Made by a program: the position numbers and the translations under genes. From positions 26,720,773 through 26,784,772 of the forward strand of contig NC_019879.2 in the NCBI RefSeq assembly GCF_002234675.1: a stretch of DNA of 64,000 bases, in the 5' to 3' direction. The notes under the pieces were generated by a model. That model had not been told where the DNA came from, did not search any database, and saw nothing but the letters and a program-made list of their open reading frames with translations. The DNA comes from Oryzias latipes. Its lineage: Eukaryota > Chordata > Actinopteri > Beloniformes > Adrianichthyidae. Of this stretch, positions 48,301 to 58,800 are shown piece by piece. How positions within the stretch are numbered: position 1 is the stretch's first letter; each line of letters opens with the position of its first letter.

Positions 48301-51300
48301 TGATACTGTCAGCGTAAACATTTTAAGGGTTACAGTATGTCAAAAAGCGTGTTATTTATGTTAATAAATGCAGCATTTAGAGGGAGGCTGTGTGGTGGTG
48401 TAGAGGTAAGGACCCCTTGCCACACTGAACGGGTCCTTTCTGTGAGGAGTTTGGATGTTCTCCTCATGCATTTGTGGGTTTTCTCCAGGATCTCCAGCTT
48501 CCAGCCCAAACCCAAACGCATGCCTTATAGGTTTAATGATGACTGATTATTGTCTCTTCATCGTGAATGTGATTTATGGCCCTGCAAACTGTCTTGGGTG
48601 TACACCGCCGTCACCCATAAGATAGACACATTTAGCGTATATGAGAACTGGACTGAGTGAGGGATGTCATCCATGGAAAATTCCTCCTCAAACGACGTAA
48701 AGTCAATTCAATCGCCGTTTTTAATTTACTTTAAAAATCACTGTTCTACTGATTTGTGTGAAACTTTTTCAAAAATCCTGCGGTTCATAGGGAACAGCAG
48801 TTCTGCCAGGTTTTACCTTCAGACTGAGGAGCTCCATCTGGTGCAGATGTTCTCTCTCCGTCAGCTGGACACTTTCTAGGAGCTCCGCCTCCACCCTGAA
48901 ACAAGGAGGACATGGTGAGGAGAACACACACAGAAGGAATGAGGGTGGGTGGTGCTGCAGAGTACCGTCGATGTGAGTCTGTTTCCAGTTGCAGATTCTT
49001 CTCTTCCTCTCTGTCTCTCTCTCTCCTCAGTCTGTGGTTCTCTCTCTTCACCTCCTCCTCTCTTCTTTGCACCTCCTCCAGCTGCAAGCGGAGGGAGCTG
49101 GAGACCTTTTTCTCGCTGTGTTAGACACACAAACATGTAGCAGTGACTGTGGGACGGGATGTGCTGCAGCCCACTGTGTGTTTGTTCACCTGCTGAGGAC
49201 GCTCTGTGTGTGCGTGAGCTCCTGCTGTGTGTGTTGTGAGCGTGCCAGAAGCTGCTGGTGGTCGTCCTGAAGCTGCTTCACCTGCAGCTGCAAGCTGGTT
49301 CTCACCTCACCGAGACGTCGCAGGTTTAGCTCCGCCCCCTGACGTGAACACAGACAGACGATTGGAGCTCTGTGCGAATCAGAGCTACAGCAGAGGTCAG
49401 CGTTTCTGACCTGCAGCTCCTCGCTCCTCCTCAGCAGGACGCTTTCCGCCTGTGAGAGCACAGCCAGCATGGAGGACAAATCCGCCCGCAGGACGTCTTC
49501 TGGGGAGGTGCTCGCTGGCCGACTTCTGCTGCTGACGACTCTGGCCTGAAAACAATAACTATGAGTTTTGACGCCCTATGTGGGCAAAATGTTCAACTGC
49601 AGTAGGACTTCAATGAGTATATGTTCCAGAAAAATCAATTAGTATTTCCATTTATTACTGATTTACATGGGCTGCACAGTGGTGCAGTGGTTAGCACTCT
49701 TGCCTCACAGCAAGAAGGCCCTGGTTCAAGTCCTGGCTTGACCAAAAGCATGCTTCATAGGTTAATTGGTCAACCTAAATTGTGTGAATGTGAGAGTGCA
49801 TGGGTGTTATTGCGGACGCTCTACCCTGCGACAGACTGGCGAACTGTACAGGATTTCCCCTGCTTATACCCAAAAGTGGCCGGGATAAGCTCCGGCAGCT
49901 CCGTGACCCCGAAAGGGAAAAAAATGGATTAGAAAATGGATGGACCTCAGCCAGATCTTCAGTTCTTCTACATGGCTTGTGTGTGAAGTAATTAGCACTG
50001 TATTGATAAACTGGAGAGAAGTCAGCAGCTGCTACCATTATATTATTTATAAATATAGTAGAGTATGGTCAAAAGTCAAAAGTGAGCGGCTGAGTAGCTC
50101 GGTTGGTAAGGTGAAAGACTACCACCCAGGGAACCAGGGTTCGATTGAACAATGATAACATTGGTAATGGGGCAATTACCAAATCAATGGCGAGCAATTA
50201 ACATCCCCCAGTGGGGGCCCTTGGGCAAGACCCTTAATGCTACTGCCTCCCGGCTATCCTCCCGGCTTTATTTATCCCCCATTGTGGGATAAATAAAGTA
50301 TCAATTATTATTATTATTAAGTACACATCAGTCAATGTAATTACTGCACTAAAATTGCAGAAAAATATTTAATTTAAAGTATTTAAACTGTCTAAACATC
50401 TTTTGTGTTTAATGGGTACGGTGACAAAACCATTTCTTTCAAAGTCTTTTTTTTTTTGTCTGTTATGTTGATTCTAATCTATTGTTCAAATAAAAGGTAT
50501 TCAGTGTTGACCTTTGGCAACAAACAAACATTATCGTAAGAATCTTGGTTTGATCTGTGAATCAAATCAGATCACCACCAAAGTAACAATGCACAGCCCT
50601 ACTTTGTGTTCATCTTTACATCCAAAGCTCCTTTTTTCCGTTGTGTATTGTATGGACACTCATTTATAAATAGAGTTTTTTGAGATTGATTAGCAAACGG
50701 AGCTAAGAGGGGTTAAGATCAAACGGACTCACCAGTCTGATCACAGCCTGACTGACAGACTGGAGTCTCCTTGCAGTTTCTTGATGTCTTTCCACCTCCC
50801 TCTCCTTCTCCTCTCTCTCATCCTGCAGTGAGCGAGCAAGCTCCACAGTCCTACCAGAGAGAGAGGGACGGAGAGGAGATGAAGGAGGAGCAAAGTCACC
50901 ACCTCTACGAGCCTCCCAATAAACGCTCACCTCTGCTGCAAAGCTTCAGTCTTTTCATAGAGCTTAGGCTCAGAACCTTCTCCCTCCTCCTCTTTGAGTT
51001 CTAGCTCCCCCATGGAGAAGGATCCCTGAGTGGAGCAGGAGTCTGGAGGAGGAGGAGGGAGGATCAGTGTTGAGGATAGAGGAGGAGAACTGGATGGTGG
51101 GGAAGGAAGAGGCAGCAAAGTTGAAGACAAAGGCTTGTGAAGAGCCGCCAGGCTCTGGGTGGAGCAGACAGAGTCACAGCTGGAGAGGAGTGTTGAGGAG
51201 AGACGGGAAAACTCGGCCCTGAGCTCCCACAGGTCTCTGCGGACAAAAACAGTCGACGTTTAACCCCCACAGCCTGCAGAGGGTGGACGCTCCACCTGGT

Positions 51301-52507
51301 TAAACATTGGTCGGGACGGAGTTGACCTGTCGGCAGCTGTTTTCACGCTGTGACATTGTCTCCTCAGAGCCACCACGGATCTCCAAACTGACAGCCAGTT
51401 GTTCTGCTGCTGACCCACGTGACCCCGCTGATCCTAAACCGAAAAAAAATATATCTCTGAACGGGTCAGTGTGAAGAGGTAATGAGGAGGTAATAAAACA
51501 ATCCAAAGACCTCTTTCTCTCTCTGCCAATCAGTTTCTCTTTGCTCCGCCTTCTCCGTGGATCTGATCCAATCAGCTGTCAGTCTGTGGAGTTCCTCCTT
51601 AAGCTCCTGGTTGAACTTCTCAGATTGGCTGAGCTGCTCCCGCAGAAGAGAGTTGGTGTCAGCCAGACTTACGGACCTGCAGGGAAATCAGAGTCGATGA
51701 TGATCCACATCGTTTGGACCTCGGTTTCCCCACATCTGCAGCTCTCAGACCTGTGCTGCTCCTCCTCCAGCCTGATGAGGGCGCTTTCCAGAGAGTTGCT
51801 ATGTTCATCCCGGACCCCCTGCCATTCAATAAACCAAAGGGGGTTAGCTGAATTTCTGCAGAAGGCCAGAACCACAAACGACCAAACTGACCTCCATGTG
51901 GAGCGTCTTCCTCCGTTCATCTTGCAACTGCAGGTCCAAATGCTGGCACTGATCTCTGTACTCCAGAACCTGCACACACATCCACCACCCTCTTTACAGA
52001 ACACAGAGGCCCAGCAGCAAACAGGTTCAGAACAAGTCAAATATCACAGCCTCCTCTGCTCCACAGCACCTCTTGTGGCCCTACCTTGTTCTGCAGCCGA
52101 TGTATCAGCAGTGCCTGCCTGGCCTCTCTCTCCCTGCCCTCCCTAAGCTGCTTCTTCCACCTCCTCTGCTCCTCCTCCTCCTCAAGTGACAGGCCAAGTG
52201 ACGGATGTATGGTCTGACGGAGCTGCAAATGCAAGAAAAGCTTTAAGATTTTCTAACGATCGTGTGATTTCAACCTGCTTCTCCTCACCCTCACCCTGTC
52301 CTGCAGAGCTCGGGTTCTGGACTCCAACTCCTCCCGCTCCGCTCGACTCTCTGCCAGCTCCTCCTGCAGACGGCATACCTCCCGCTCGAGCTCCTCCTTC
52401 TGCTGCTGCCAGCCAATCAGCAACCCAGAATCCATGCTGGCTGAGACAGGTGTAACATTAGGAAAAGAATCCAGTAAAGATCCAACATGTTTGCAAAATC
52501 CCGCCAT
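39388..52507 (-). CDS. crocc2: Rootletin-family ciliary rootlet coiled-coil protein (complete, 26 coding exons)
   Basis: Rootletin-family proteins polymerise into ciliary rootlets and link centrosomes. Exons, 5' to 3': 52507-52295, 52222-52085, 51969-51892, 51818-51751, 51676-51511, 51433-51327, 51236-50931, 50850-50733, 49545-49411, 49338-49190, 49115-48966, 48895-48817, 47409-47332, 47235-47089, 47007-46919, 46854-46713, 46457-46264, 46177-46050, 45942-43115, 42942-42832, 41017-40433, 40356-40213, 40132-39983, 39893-39828, 39748-39686, 39609-39388. All are GT/AG, phases close, total 6654 nt (2217 aa). Family matches: [39 protein letters not shown] and [17 protein letters not shown], each close to rootletin segments in the same order. 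Almost the whole protein is heptad coiled coil, with a Ser/Pro-rich break in exon 7. The long coiled-coil exon and the C-terminus ([11 protein letters not shown]) differ from what I recall of CROCC, so I favour CROCC2 over CROCC. The alternative is a crocc paralogue. Confidence 0.85.
40433..41017 (-). CDS. crocc2: crocc2 exon 21 with a possible 66-bp in-frame intron
   Basis: The open frame runs from [20 protein letters not shown] to QLQQREAQ|gtaagg. Near its end (around 40476-40541) the translation [20 protein letters not shown] leaves the charged coiled-coil style. Removing a 66-bp gttcgt...tttaag segment would join EERGE directly to VKQEEIRRQ and restore it. The length is a multiple of three, so both versions are in frame. 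I cannot tell from sequence alone whether it is spliced. Confidence 0.7.
41265..41480 (-). mobile_element. tRNA-derived SINE, reverse orientation
   Basis: The motif caggggtcgccacagcgaac and the terminal gtcgaacccaggtttcacgg (a reversed box B) mark a common fish SINE. It lies in crocc2 intron 20. Confidence 0.55.
41985..42520 (+). mobile_element. L2-type LINE reverse transcriptase C-terminal remnant
   Basis: The translation contains [40 protein letters not shown] and [13 protein letters not shown], the well-known end of L2-clade reverse transcriptases. Frameshifts follow ([13 protein letters not shown] is in another frame). It sits antisense in crocc2 intron 20 and is inactive. Confidence 0.85.
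43115..45942 (-). CDS. crocc2: crocc2 exon 19: 2.8-kb coiled-coil exon
   Basis: A single 2828-bp exon encodes about residues 829-1771, an uninterrupted Glu/Lys/Arg/Gln-rich heptad coiled coil beginning [20 protein letters not shown]. It starts in phase 1 after CAG-G of the preceding exon (acceptor gtctgtctgaag) and ends SLQSQ|gtaaac in phase 0. Neighbouring exons are 60-330 bp, so this one is more than ten times their usual size. It looks like a fused or intron-less expansion of the central rod. Its base composition makes several long antisense open frames that are not genes. Confidence 0.88.
43658..43993 (-). repeat. crocc2: Four 84-bp in-frame tandem repeats in crocc2 exon 19
   Basis: Four consecutive units at 43993-43910, 43909-43826, 43825-43742 and 43741-43658 each encode 28 residues (four heptads) of the form [20 protein letters not shown] followed by QEENEEVQ. 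The copies differ at only a few positions, so the duplication is recent. Because the unit is an exact multiple of both the codon and the heptad, copy-number change would lengthen the rod by about 4 nm per unit without breaking the coil (calculated from 0.15 nm rise per residue). Confidence 0.95.
47678..48088. mobile_element. hAT-type MITE with 8-bp target duplication
   Basis: Ends are TAGGGCTGCACGATAT and atattgtgcaggccta (near-perfect inverted repeats). Both sides are flanked by ATTCTAAC (47670-47677 and 48089-48096). 411 bp, with internal gcgatat repeats and no open frame. It lies in crocc2 intron 12. Confidence 0.92.
48385..48620 (+). mobile_element. SINE-like repeat
   Basis: The sequence gtgtggtggtgtagaggtaa followed by gaacgggtcctttctgtg and gtttggatgttctcc resembles the head and body of a tRNA-derived fish SINE. 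It is in crocc2 intron 12, downstream of the hAT MITE. Confidence 0.5.
49668..49945 (+). mobile_element. tRNA-derived SINE
   Basis: Head gcacagtggtgcagtggtta, box B-like ggttcaagtcc, and tail cccgaaagggaaaaaaatgg give a nearly full-length copy. Reversed or partial relatives are at 21640-21730, 19520-19625 and 57035-57110. It is in crocc2 intron 8. Confidence 0.75.
50084..50310 (+). mobile_element. tRNA-derived SINE (same family as 14221)
   Basis: It has gagtagctcggttggtaagg, gggttcgattg, gggcccttgggcaag and the terminal ccattgtgggataaataaag. It is in crocc2 intron 8, adjacent to the previous SINE. Confidence 0.75.
52295..52507 (-). CDS. crocc2: crocc2 first coding exon with two candidate starts
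   Basis: The open frame begins [10 protein letters not shown] at 52507, followed 24 codons later by [12 protein letters not shown] at 52435. From there the sequence matches the rootletin N-terminal motif ([15 protein letters not shown]). The second ATG has the better initiation context (A at -3, G at +4). It also sits five bases after an acceptor-like acctgtctcag (AG at 52441-52442). The first 24 residues may therefore belong to an intron if transcription starts further upstream. The donor is AGG|gtgagg. A second overlapping donor 6 bp downstream would add two residues. Confidence 0.7.
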
Positions 52508-55500
52508 TCAAATAGAAACAAGTCAGCTTCAGTAAACAATTAAAAAACAGGTTTGAAATAAATTTGGTCATCAAATTGGACGACAGTAAAAACACCAGTA
52601 GGTGTAAATTCACCTATAAATTCTGGAAGAACATCCACAAAATCACCACCTATTCCAATTTTAATGAAATTCAACATAAAATAAAAACAATTTTGGTTTT
52701 TGTAATTTTAATCAAAAAGATCAAGATGTTTTCATATTTATAAATTTGTTTTTATAACTAAGTTTCATGTACATAAGAAAATTGGTTGACAAAAAGCCTG
52801 ACTAAAAATAGAAATTTAGCGATATTTGAAAGTAATCTCTTCAAAAACCACATAGGCTGAAAAAACGAACGACATCTGTAAATTATAAGGAAAAGTTACA
52901 TAAACTACACTTTTTTTCTTATTTCTTAGTTTTTCTTTCTCTTCCCATCTTGCAAAGTATTAACAATAAATCTGTCTTGAATTTATTTTTTGAAATGTAT
53001 TGTATGCAGGATTTTTCTCCAAACATTTAATTACAGTTATGTTTTTAAAAAAAAAAGTTGTTAAAGCACCCCTTTAACGTGACATCCTCTTGTTTTAAAG
53101 TTAACTTGATCCTGAAGGTGGAATGTGATTTATGTGACTGCATTGGTGACGTCACATAAAGGGGAGGGGTCACTGATACCATTAGGATTATCGATTACTT
53201 CAGAATCAGAAATACTTTATTTTTATTTTTATTTTTTATCTTTTTTACTTTATTGATCCCATACTTGTTAAATGTGTTTGTCACCATAGCAACTGACAGC
53301 AGAGGGGGAAAAAAGACTAAGAATAATATAAAAAAATACTTATAAAGTAAAACGTTAATATATTAGATAAGTACACACCCACGCAAATAATAAAAAAATA
53401 CTTCCGAAACATTTGTTTACCCCTTTTGACTGTATAAGACAACGATTTACTCTTTTTTTTTTTTAATAGTTTTTTAACCAGAATGAAAATATTAACCACA
53501 GGACTAATGGCACTTGGTGAAAGTGCTGCCTGTGTGACTCATGAAAAACATCAGTCATGTGCTGCTTGATTGAGTGCAGCCTTCCACTCCCCGTGGACCA
53601 TAACGCACGGTGTGGGATTATTGGTATAATCCACAGTTGAGATATTACAAGTTCTACAGCTTCAAACGGCTGTTGCTACGCAACAGGGTGTAGGAAACAG
53701 GATAACTAAGTTAGCTAGTTTTCACAGTGTGTTGTCGTGGTAACCTTCCCTCATGCGTGAACTCATACGCGATTTTAAACCCACCTGACCAGGTGTTCCA
53801 ACGTCAGATAAGGCGCTTATCCTCGACACTTATCTGGAGGTCTAGCAGCGCCAAAAGAACCGCTCAGGCACAGAAACAGAACCACTACTAAAGCGTAATT
53901 TTAACACTCGACCCACCACCACCGAACCGAGGACATTGCTGCACGAGCCGGGCTCAACCAATCAATGTTGCGTCAATAAGTTAGACAAATCAACGGACAA
54001 ACCGACTTCAAGGCTGGGCGAGCCTGCCTGTTCTTCTGTCACGAGCGTAACTTAAAAGAGAAAAGAAAACGACAAAAAAAAAACCAGAGGAAAAAATAGA
54101 AAGCGCTCCGCGCGCTCAAAGCATCGTAACGTTCAAAACGTTATACTTTTTACGATCACGTGACCACTAACTATAGAGCACCCCAGGCTTCACAGCGACA
54201 CCTGCTGGTGGAAGGACCTAAAAGCTCTGATCACAACGGTAAAAAAAAAGCCATTATGCTTAACTAATAAATATTTGTCCTTACATTTTTTTCTGTTTGT
54301 TGTTGTTGCAAAAAATACAAAAAATGAAAGTATTTCTATAGTTAATATCGGCATTTATACAAACATTTAAAGTAAAAAATGCTTTTATGAAAATTGTTGA
54401 AAAGAAAAGTTTAGATGCACTTTATTCACTAATAAGGTATCTTTTTTAAAACACGTCACAAAACAAATATTAACTTTTGTAGGACAGTAAAACAAAAAGA
54501 AATGTGACACACAACATTAACAGGTGATTTACTGATTTCATGACACCTTTCCGATCACATTAGTGTTTTTTAGTTTTCAACATACAGATGTACAACATGT
54601 AAACAAAACTAACTAACTAAAAATAAATCTTATTTAAAATAAATCTTTTTACATATTCTACACATAGAGGAAGAATAGTGTGAATTGTTTCATGTTTTAC
54701 TATGCGATATAATCTATTTATGACTTGACAGCAGGACACAGTAGATAAATAGTTCAAGATGCTTATAAAAAATATACATTTAAGTAAAAACTACAAACAA
54801 CTTAAGCTATTGAAATTTGTAATGTTTAAAGAATATAAAAGACAACATAGTATCAAATAAAAAAAAATTAAAATAAAGTTTGAAAAACCCCTTCTATTCA
54901 AATCACAGCACATAAAAGCACTAACGGGGTCATCTTGAAAATCCCCTCTTATACAAACAAACATATTTTACAAAATAAATAAAACAAGCTATGTTTTGGC
55001 TTTTGGTTAGAAGACCTAAAACCACTCAAAACCTTCGTTAAAGACTAATTTTCCAGATATGTTACTTAACAGGACACATCCATTGACAAACTTCAACAAA
55101 AGCCAATAGAATAAAAAAAAAGATTAAAAAAAAACGTAGCATTTTTCTTCTGTTGAAACCTGTGAATGTTAAAGGTCGAAAGACTTAACATCTCAATGTC
55201 TAAGTCAAAAGTGCAAATTTCAGCTAAAGGAGCAACATGACGGTGTTGCAGAGCGACAGCCCCAAAGCATCACTGCTCTAGAGCAGATCTGCATGGAGTA
55301 ATGGACCAGCAACAGTTTGTGAAGACTAACAGAAGTCGTTTTACTGCCGTCATTGCCAACATGGAGTATAAAACAAAGTATTAAGTTGAGCTTTTGTTAT
55401 TGACCAAATACTTCTTTTCCCCCATAATTTACCAATAAATTCTTTAAAAATCAAACTATGTGATTTTCTGAACGTTTTTTCTCATTTTGTCTCTCATAGT

Positions 55501-55893
55501 TAAGGCATACCTGTGATGAAAATTACAGGCCTATTATCTTTTTAAGTGGGAGAACTTGCCCAGCTGATGACTGACTAAATATTTTTTTACTTTTTTTTCA
55601 TCAACTCCTGTTGCTGTAGAAATCAGAGAAAATGTGCTGAAAATGGCAACAGGTGACAAGGATCTTTGGTGCATTTTCACCAGCTGGTTGCTGTTATGGT
55701 TAACTACCTGGTTCATCTAAGTCAAATGAGTTTCTCTACTCCTTCACAGGAGTCGTTAGCAAAGTGCAAATTGTTGAAATAAAGTTTCTGTTAAAAAAAA
55801 GTCCTCGTGGAGGGCTCTGCATGCATTTTTGCATGGAGAGAAGAGAACTGTAGATCCAGAAGGCCACGAAAAAAAGTCAGGTTGAGGATGGGG
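52508..55893. other. Intergenic region between tspear and crocc2
   Basis: It is mostly AT-rich, with no exon I can support. The stretch at about 53740-54150 is relatively GC-rich with CpGs (for example aagcgctccgcgcgctc) and lies 1.2-1.6 kb upstream of the crocc2 start, so it is the best candidate for the crocc2 promoter. Sequence from 54240 to 55790 probably includes the tspear 3' UTR and shows nothing else. Confidence 0.45.
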
Positions 55894-58800
55894 TCAGTAT
55901 GTCCGGAGTCGGAACACCTTGCTCAGGCGGGACGTGGCGCTGGAGTAGATGAGGAAGGAGCCTTCATCTGTGCGGAAGTGCTCCCAGTCTCTGCAGCCGA
56001 ACGTGGGGAGACTGTGGACAGGGACAAAGCCCTCGTAACCCTGCCACCTGCAAAAGGCACACGGCAACAGTCACGCAGGCTCGGCAGGCACCTGTAGGTT
56101 GGAATGAATGCCACACACCTGTAGATAATGCTGTTCAGAGAGTAGGAGCTGCCGTCATGAGAGTTTGCAACAACCAAGAACTTCTCGTCTCCAATGATGA
56201 AGAACTCCCAGTCCAGAGCACTAGGGACACAAACAACCAGGCAAACAACTATGTGGATTATTATAGAAAAACATTAAAAATAAAGACAAAAATGCAGACA
56301 AAAACAAAAGAAAGATTGATAATCTATCATTATGTACATTTTTATTCTCTCCTCCCCCACTATGTTGGTTCCAGCAACCCAGTGACCCCGACAGGCATTA
56401 GCAGGTTCTGAAAACGGATGATGGACCATCAGCACTTCAGTTGAAAAAAGACCAGCAGGTGTCAGCATTGACTCAACATGAGCATCATAAGGGGGCAGCT
56501 GAATATCCACAAACAGACTTTAGGCACAAGAACTAACATTTTTATGAATATGTCCATTTAGCTACACTTGTAATCTAAATTCCTGTCATGGTGATACACA
56601 AAAGATAAAAGAAAATAAACATTCAGGGAAGATTGATGTTTGTTTTACTTAGCTTTCTCTAGAAATGTGCCAAATAGCTTCAAAATTCACTTCTTGAGTC
56701 TGAATCTTGTCATTAATGTCAGACACAGACCGTGTCTCCGAGTTCAAAGCCTTCTGGACCAGTTTCTAGGGCAGGGGTGTTTTTCTATTTTTTTTTAAAG
56801 AAATCCTGCCTTATTTGCTGCTGCTTACTTGGATCAGGTGTGTTTAGCCAGTAAAGGAACTTCATTGGCAGGTTATTTGGAAAACATGTTGGCCTGTGTT
56901 CTAGGATCTTAAACAAGTTAACATCTCGTCTGGATGTCAGCAAATTATTTGTCTATTTGGATTTTAAATTGTTTTCTTTGAAGACTATTCAGGAGTTAAA
57001 TTAAAACAAAAAAGAAGATGTGCAGTGCTGTCCATCCATCCATTCATTTTCAAAACTCCCTGATTCCCTTTTCTGTGTCATGAGGTTGCTGGAGCCTATC
57101 CCAGTCACTGCCAGGTGGATTCACCTGTGTAATTTATTTTTAATACATTTTTTGCACAAACATGCCTTGTTCCTGTCAACATTTGCACAATTTTCACATT
57201 CACAGTAAGTTTAACCACAGAACCAGCTGAGCAGCCTCCACTGGACCCATGGGGATTGTTTAAGGACAGCACAAAGGTGAGGTAAGTAGGCACTGGTGGG
57301 TACCTAACCAAACCGGAGTTTAATCAGCGACCATCCAACTAGACGATTCTGTCACTTAACACTACAATTTGGATACTTTCTTGGGTTAAAATACATTTTA
57401 CCGGATGAAGATTCTTAATTCTGAAGGCATGTCATCTCAAACTAAGTTTTCTCTGAGAACCAAACATGGTTTTTATGTTTTTTCCACTGTCCATACATAT
57501 TCATCCAATTCATCCAACTTAGTAAAAACACTGCTGATTATACAGAAAGAGCAGTTGCAGTCTACAATCCTCAATTTTTCTTATCCTCAGGACCTGGGGT
57601 TCATCATTTTGCACAAAGCGTGTATATTTTCTGTCCCTTCAACCTCTGCTGAAGTTGTGCAGCCTCTACAGTGAGAACGTGCTGTGAACCTCTTTGAGTG
57701 AGCACGGAGCTGGAGCTTGGTGGGATCACCTGTGAGTGAGGATCTCCTGGAAGCGGATAAAGGTCTGGGTCAGTGAGTTGAGCTCGTACACTGTGGAGTT
57801 GAGACTGTACAAACTCTGGCCCGTGTCTGCAAACTTGTGGCTGTTGGCGACCACGAGGAAGAACCTGCCGTCAATCTGGAACGCCTCCCAGTCTGTGGCT
57901 CCGACTGTCTGCAGGAGGAGGAGGAGGAGGAGCAGAACCGAAAGATCAGAGCAAGGAGCTCGAGCTGTAAAAACAGTTCGCTGATGAACTGATCAATGGA
58001 AAAATCATTGATGAGAAGACAAAAGGAAACTTGGTAAAATATTACAGAGATTCAGTTGTGGGTTTTTGCGCATTTGAAGTAAGAATCAAAGAACTTTACC
58101 TACGGAATCAGGAGTTATCTTCCACGGCATCTTTATAAACTGCATGTAGTCACGATCAAGTATAACCTGTCTGTGGTCCAATGTCACACCGTCACCGTGA
58201 GGACTAGTATCTTTAAAGACCGACACCAGTAAAAATAGTGTTTTGGGTGTTTTTAATATGTTCTTGTGGCATTTCTCTGATGATGGAAGACATGTATTAA
58301 GAAAATTAACTTCAAAAATTGCATTTCTGAGTATTTATCTATTCAAACGGTTGTGAATCAGGAGCAGACAAAAACGTACTATTTGGAAAAGGGCATGTTT
58401 ATTAAATGGAAATATGAGTGAGGGGCTGTAAACTAGGAGGACAGCATGTAAAGAGAGAGTAAAGGTGAGAGAAAGGAAATCCCTCCCACGACTCAGAGGC
58501 AAATTTCTAATAAACTCCTGACATTCTGCAGAAACTATGTTCTAAAAAACACCTTTTTTTATTTACCGTAGTCTAAAAACAGCATAATTATTATTAACAG
58601 ACCACTGTGATGATCAGAGAGGTTCTTTGAGTTTTTTCTTTTTATGTCTTAAAAATATATGCTTATTTTCTCAGATTATGGGAGGTTGAACAGTTTCGTT
58701 TTTAGTTCCTGTTGACCAGGTCTTCTGCCATGACTGGAGATACAAATGCTGAGTAAAAAGAGGCAAGTGGATGAAAAGGAGGAGAAAATGGGGAGGTTGC

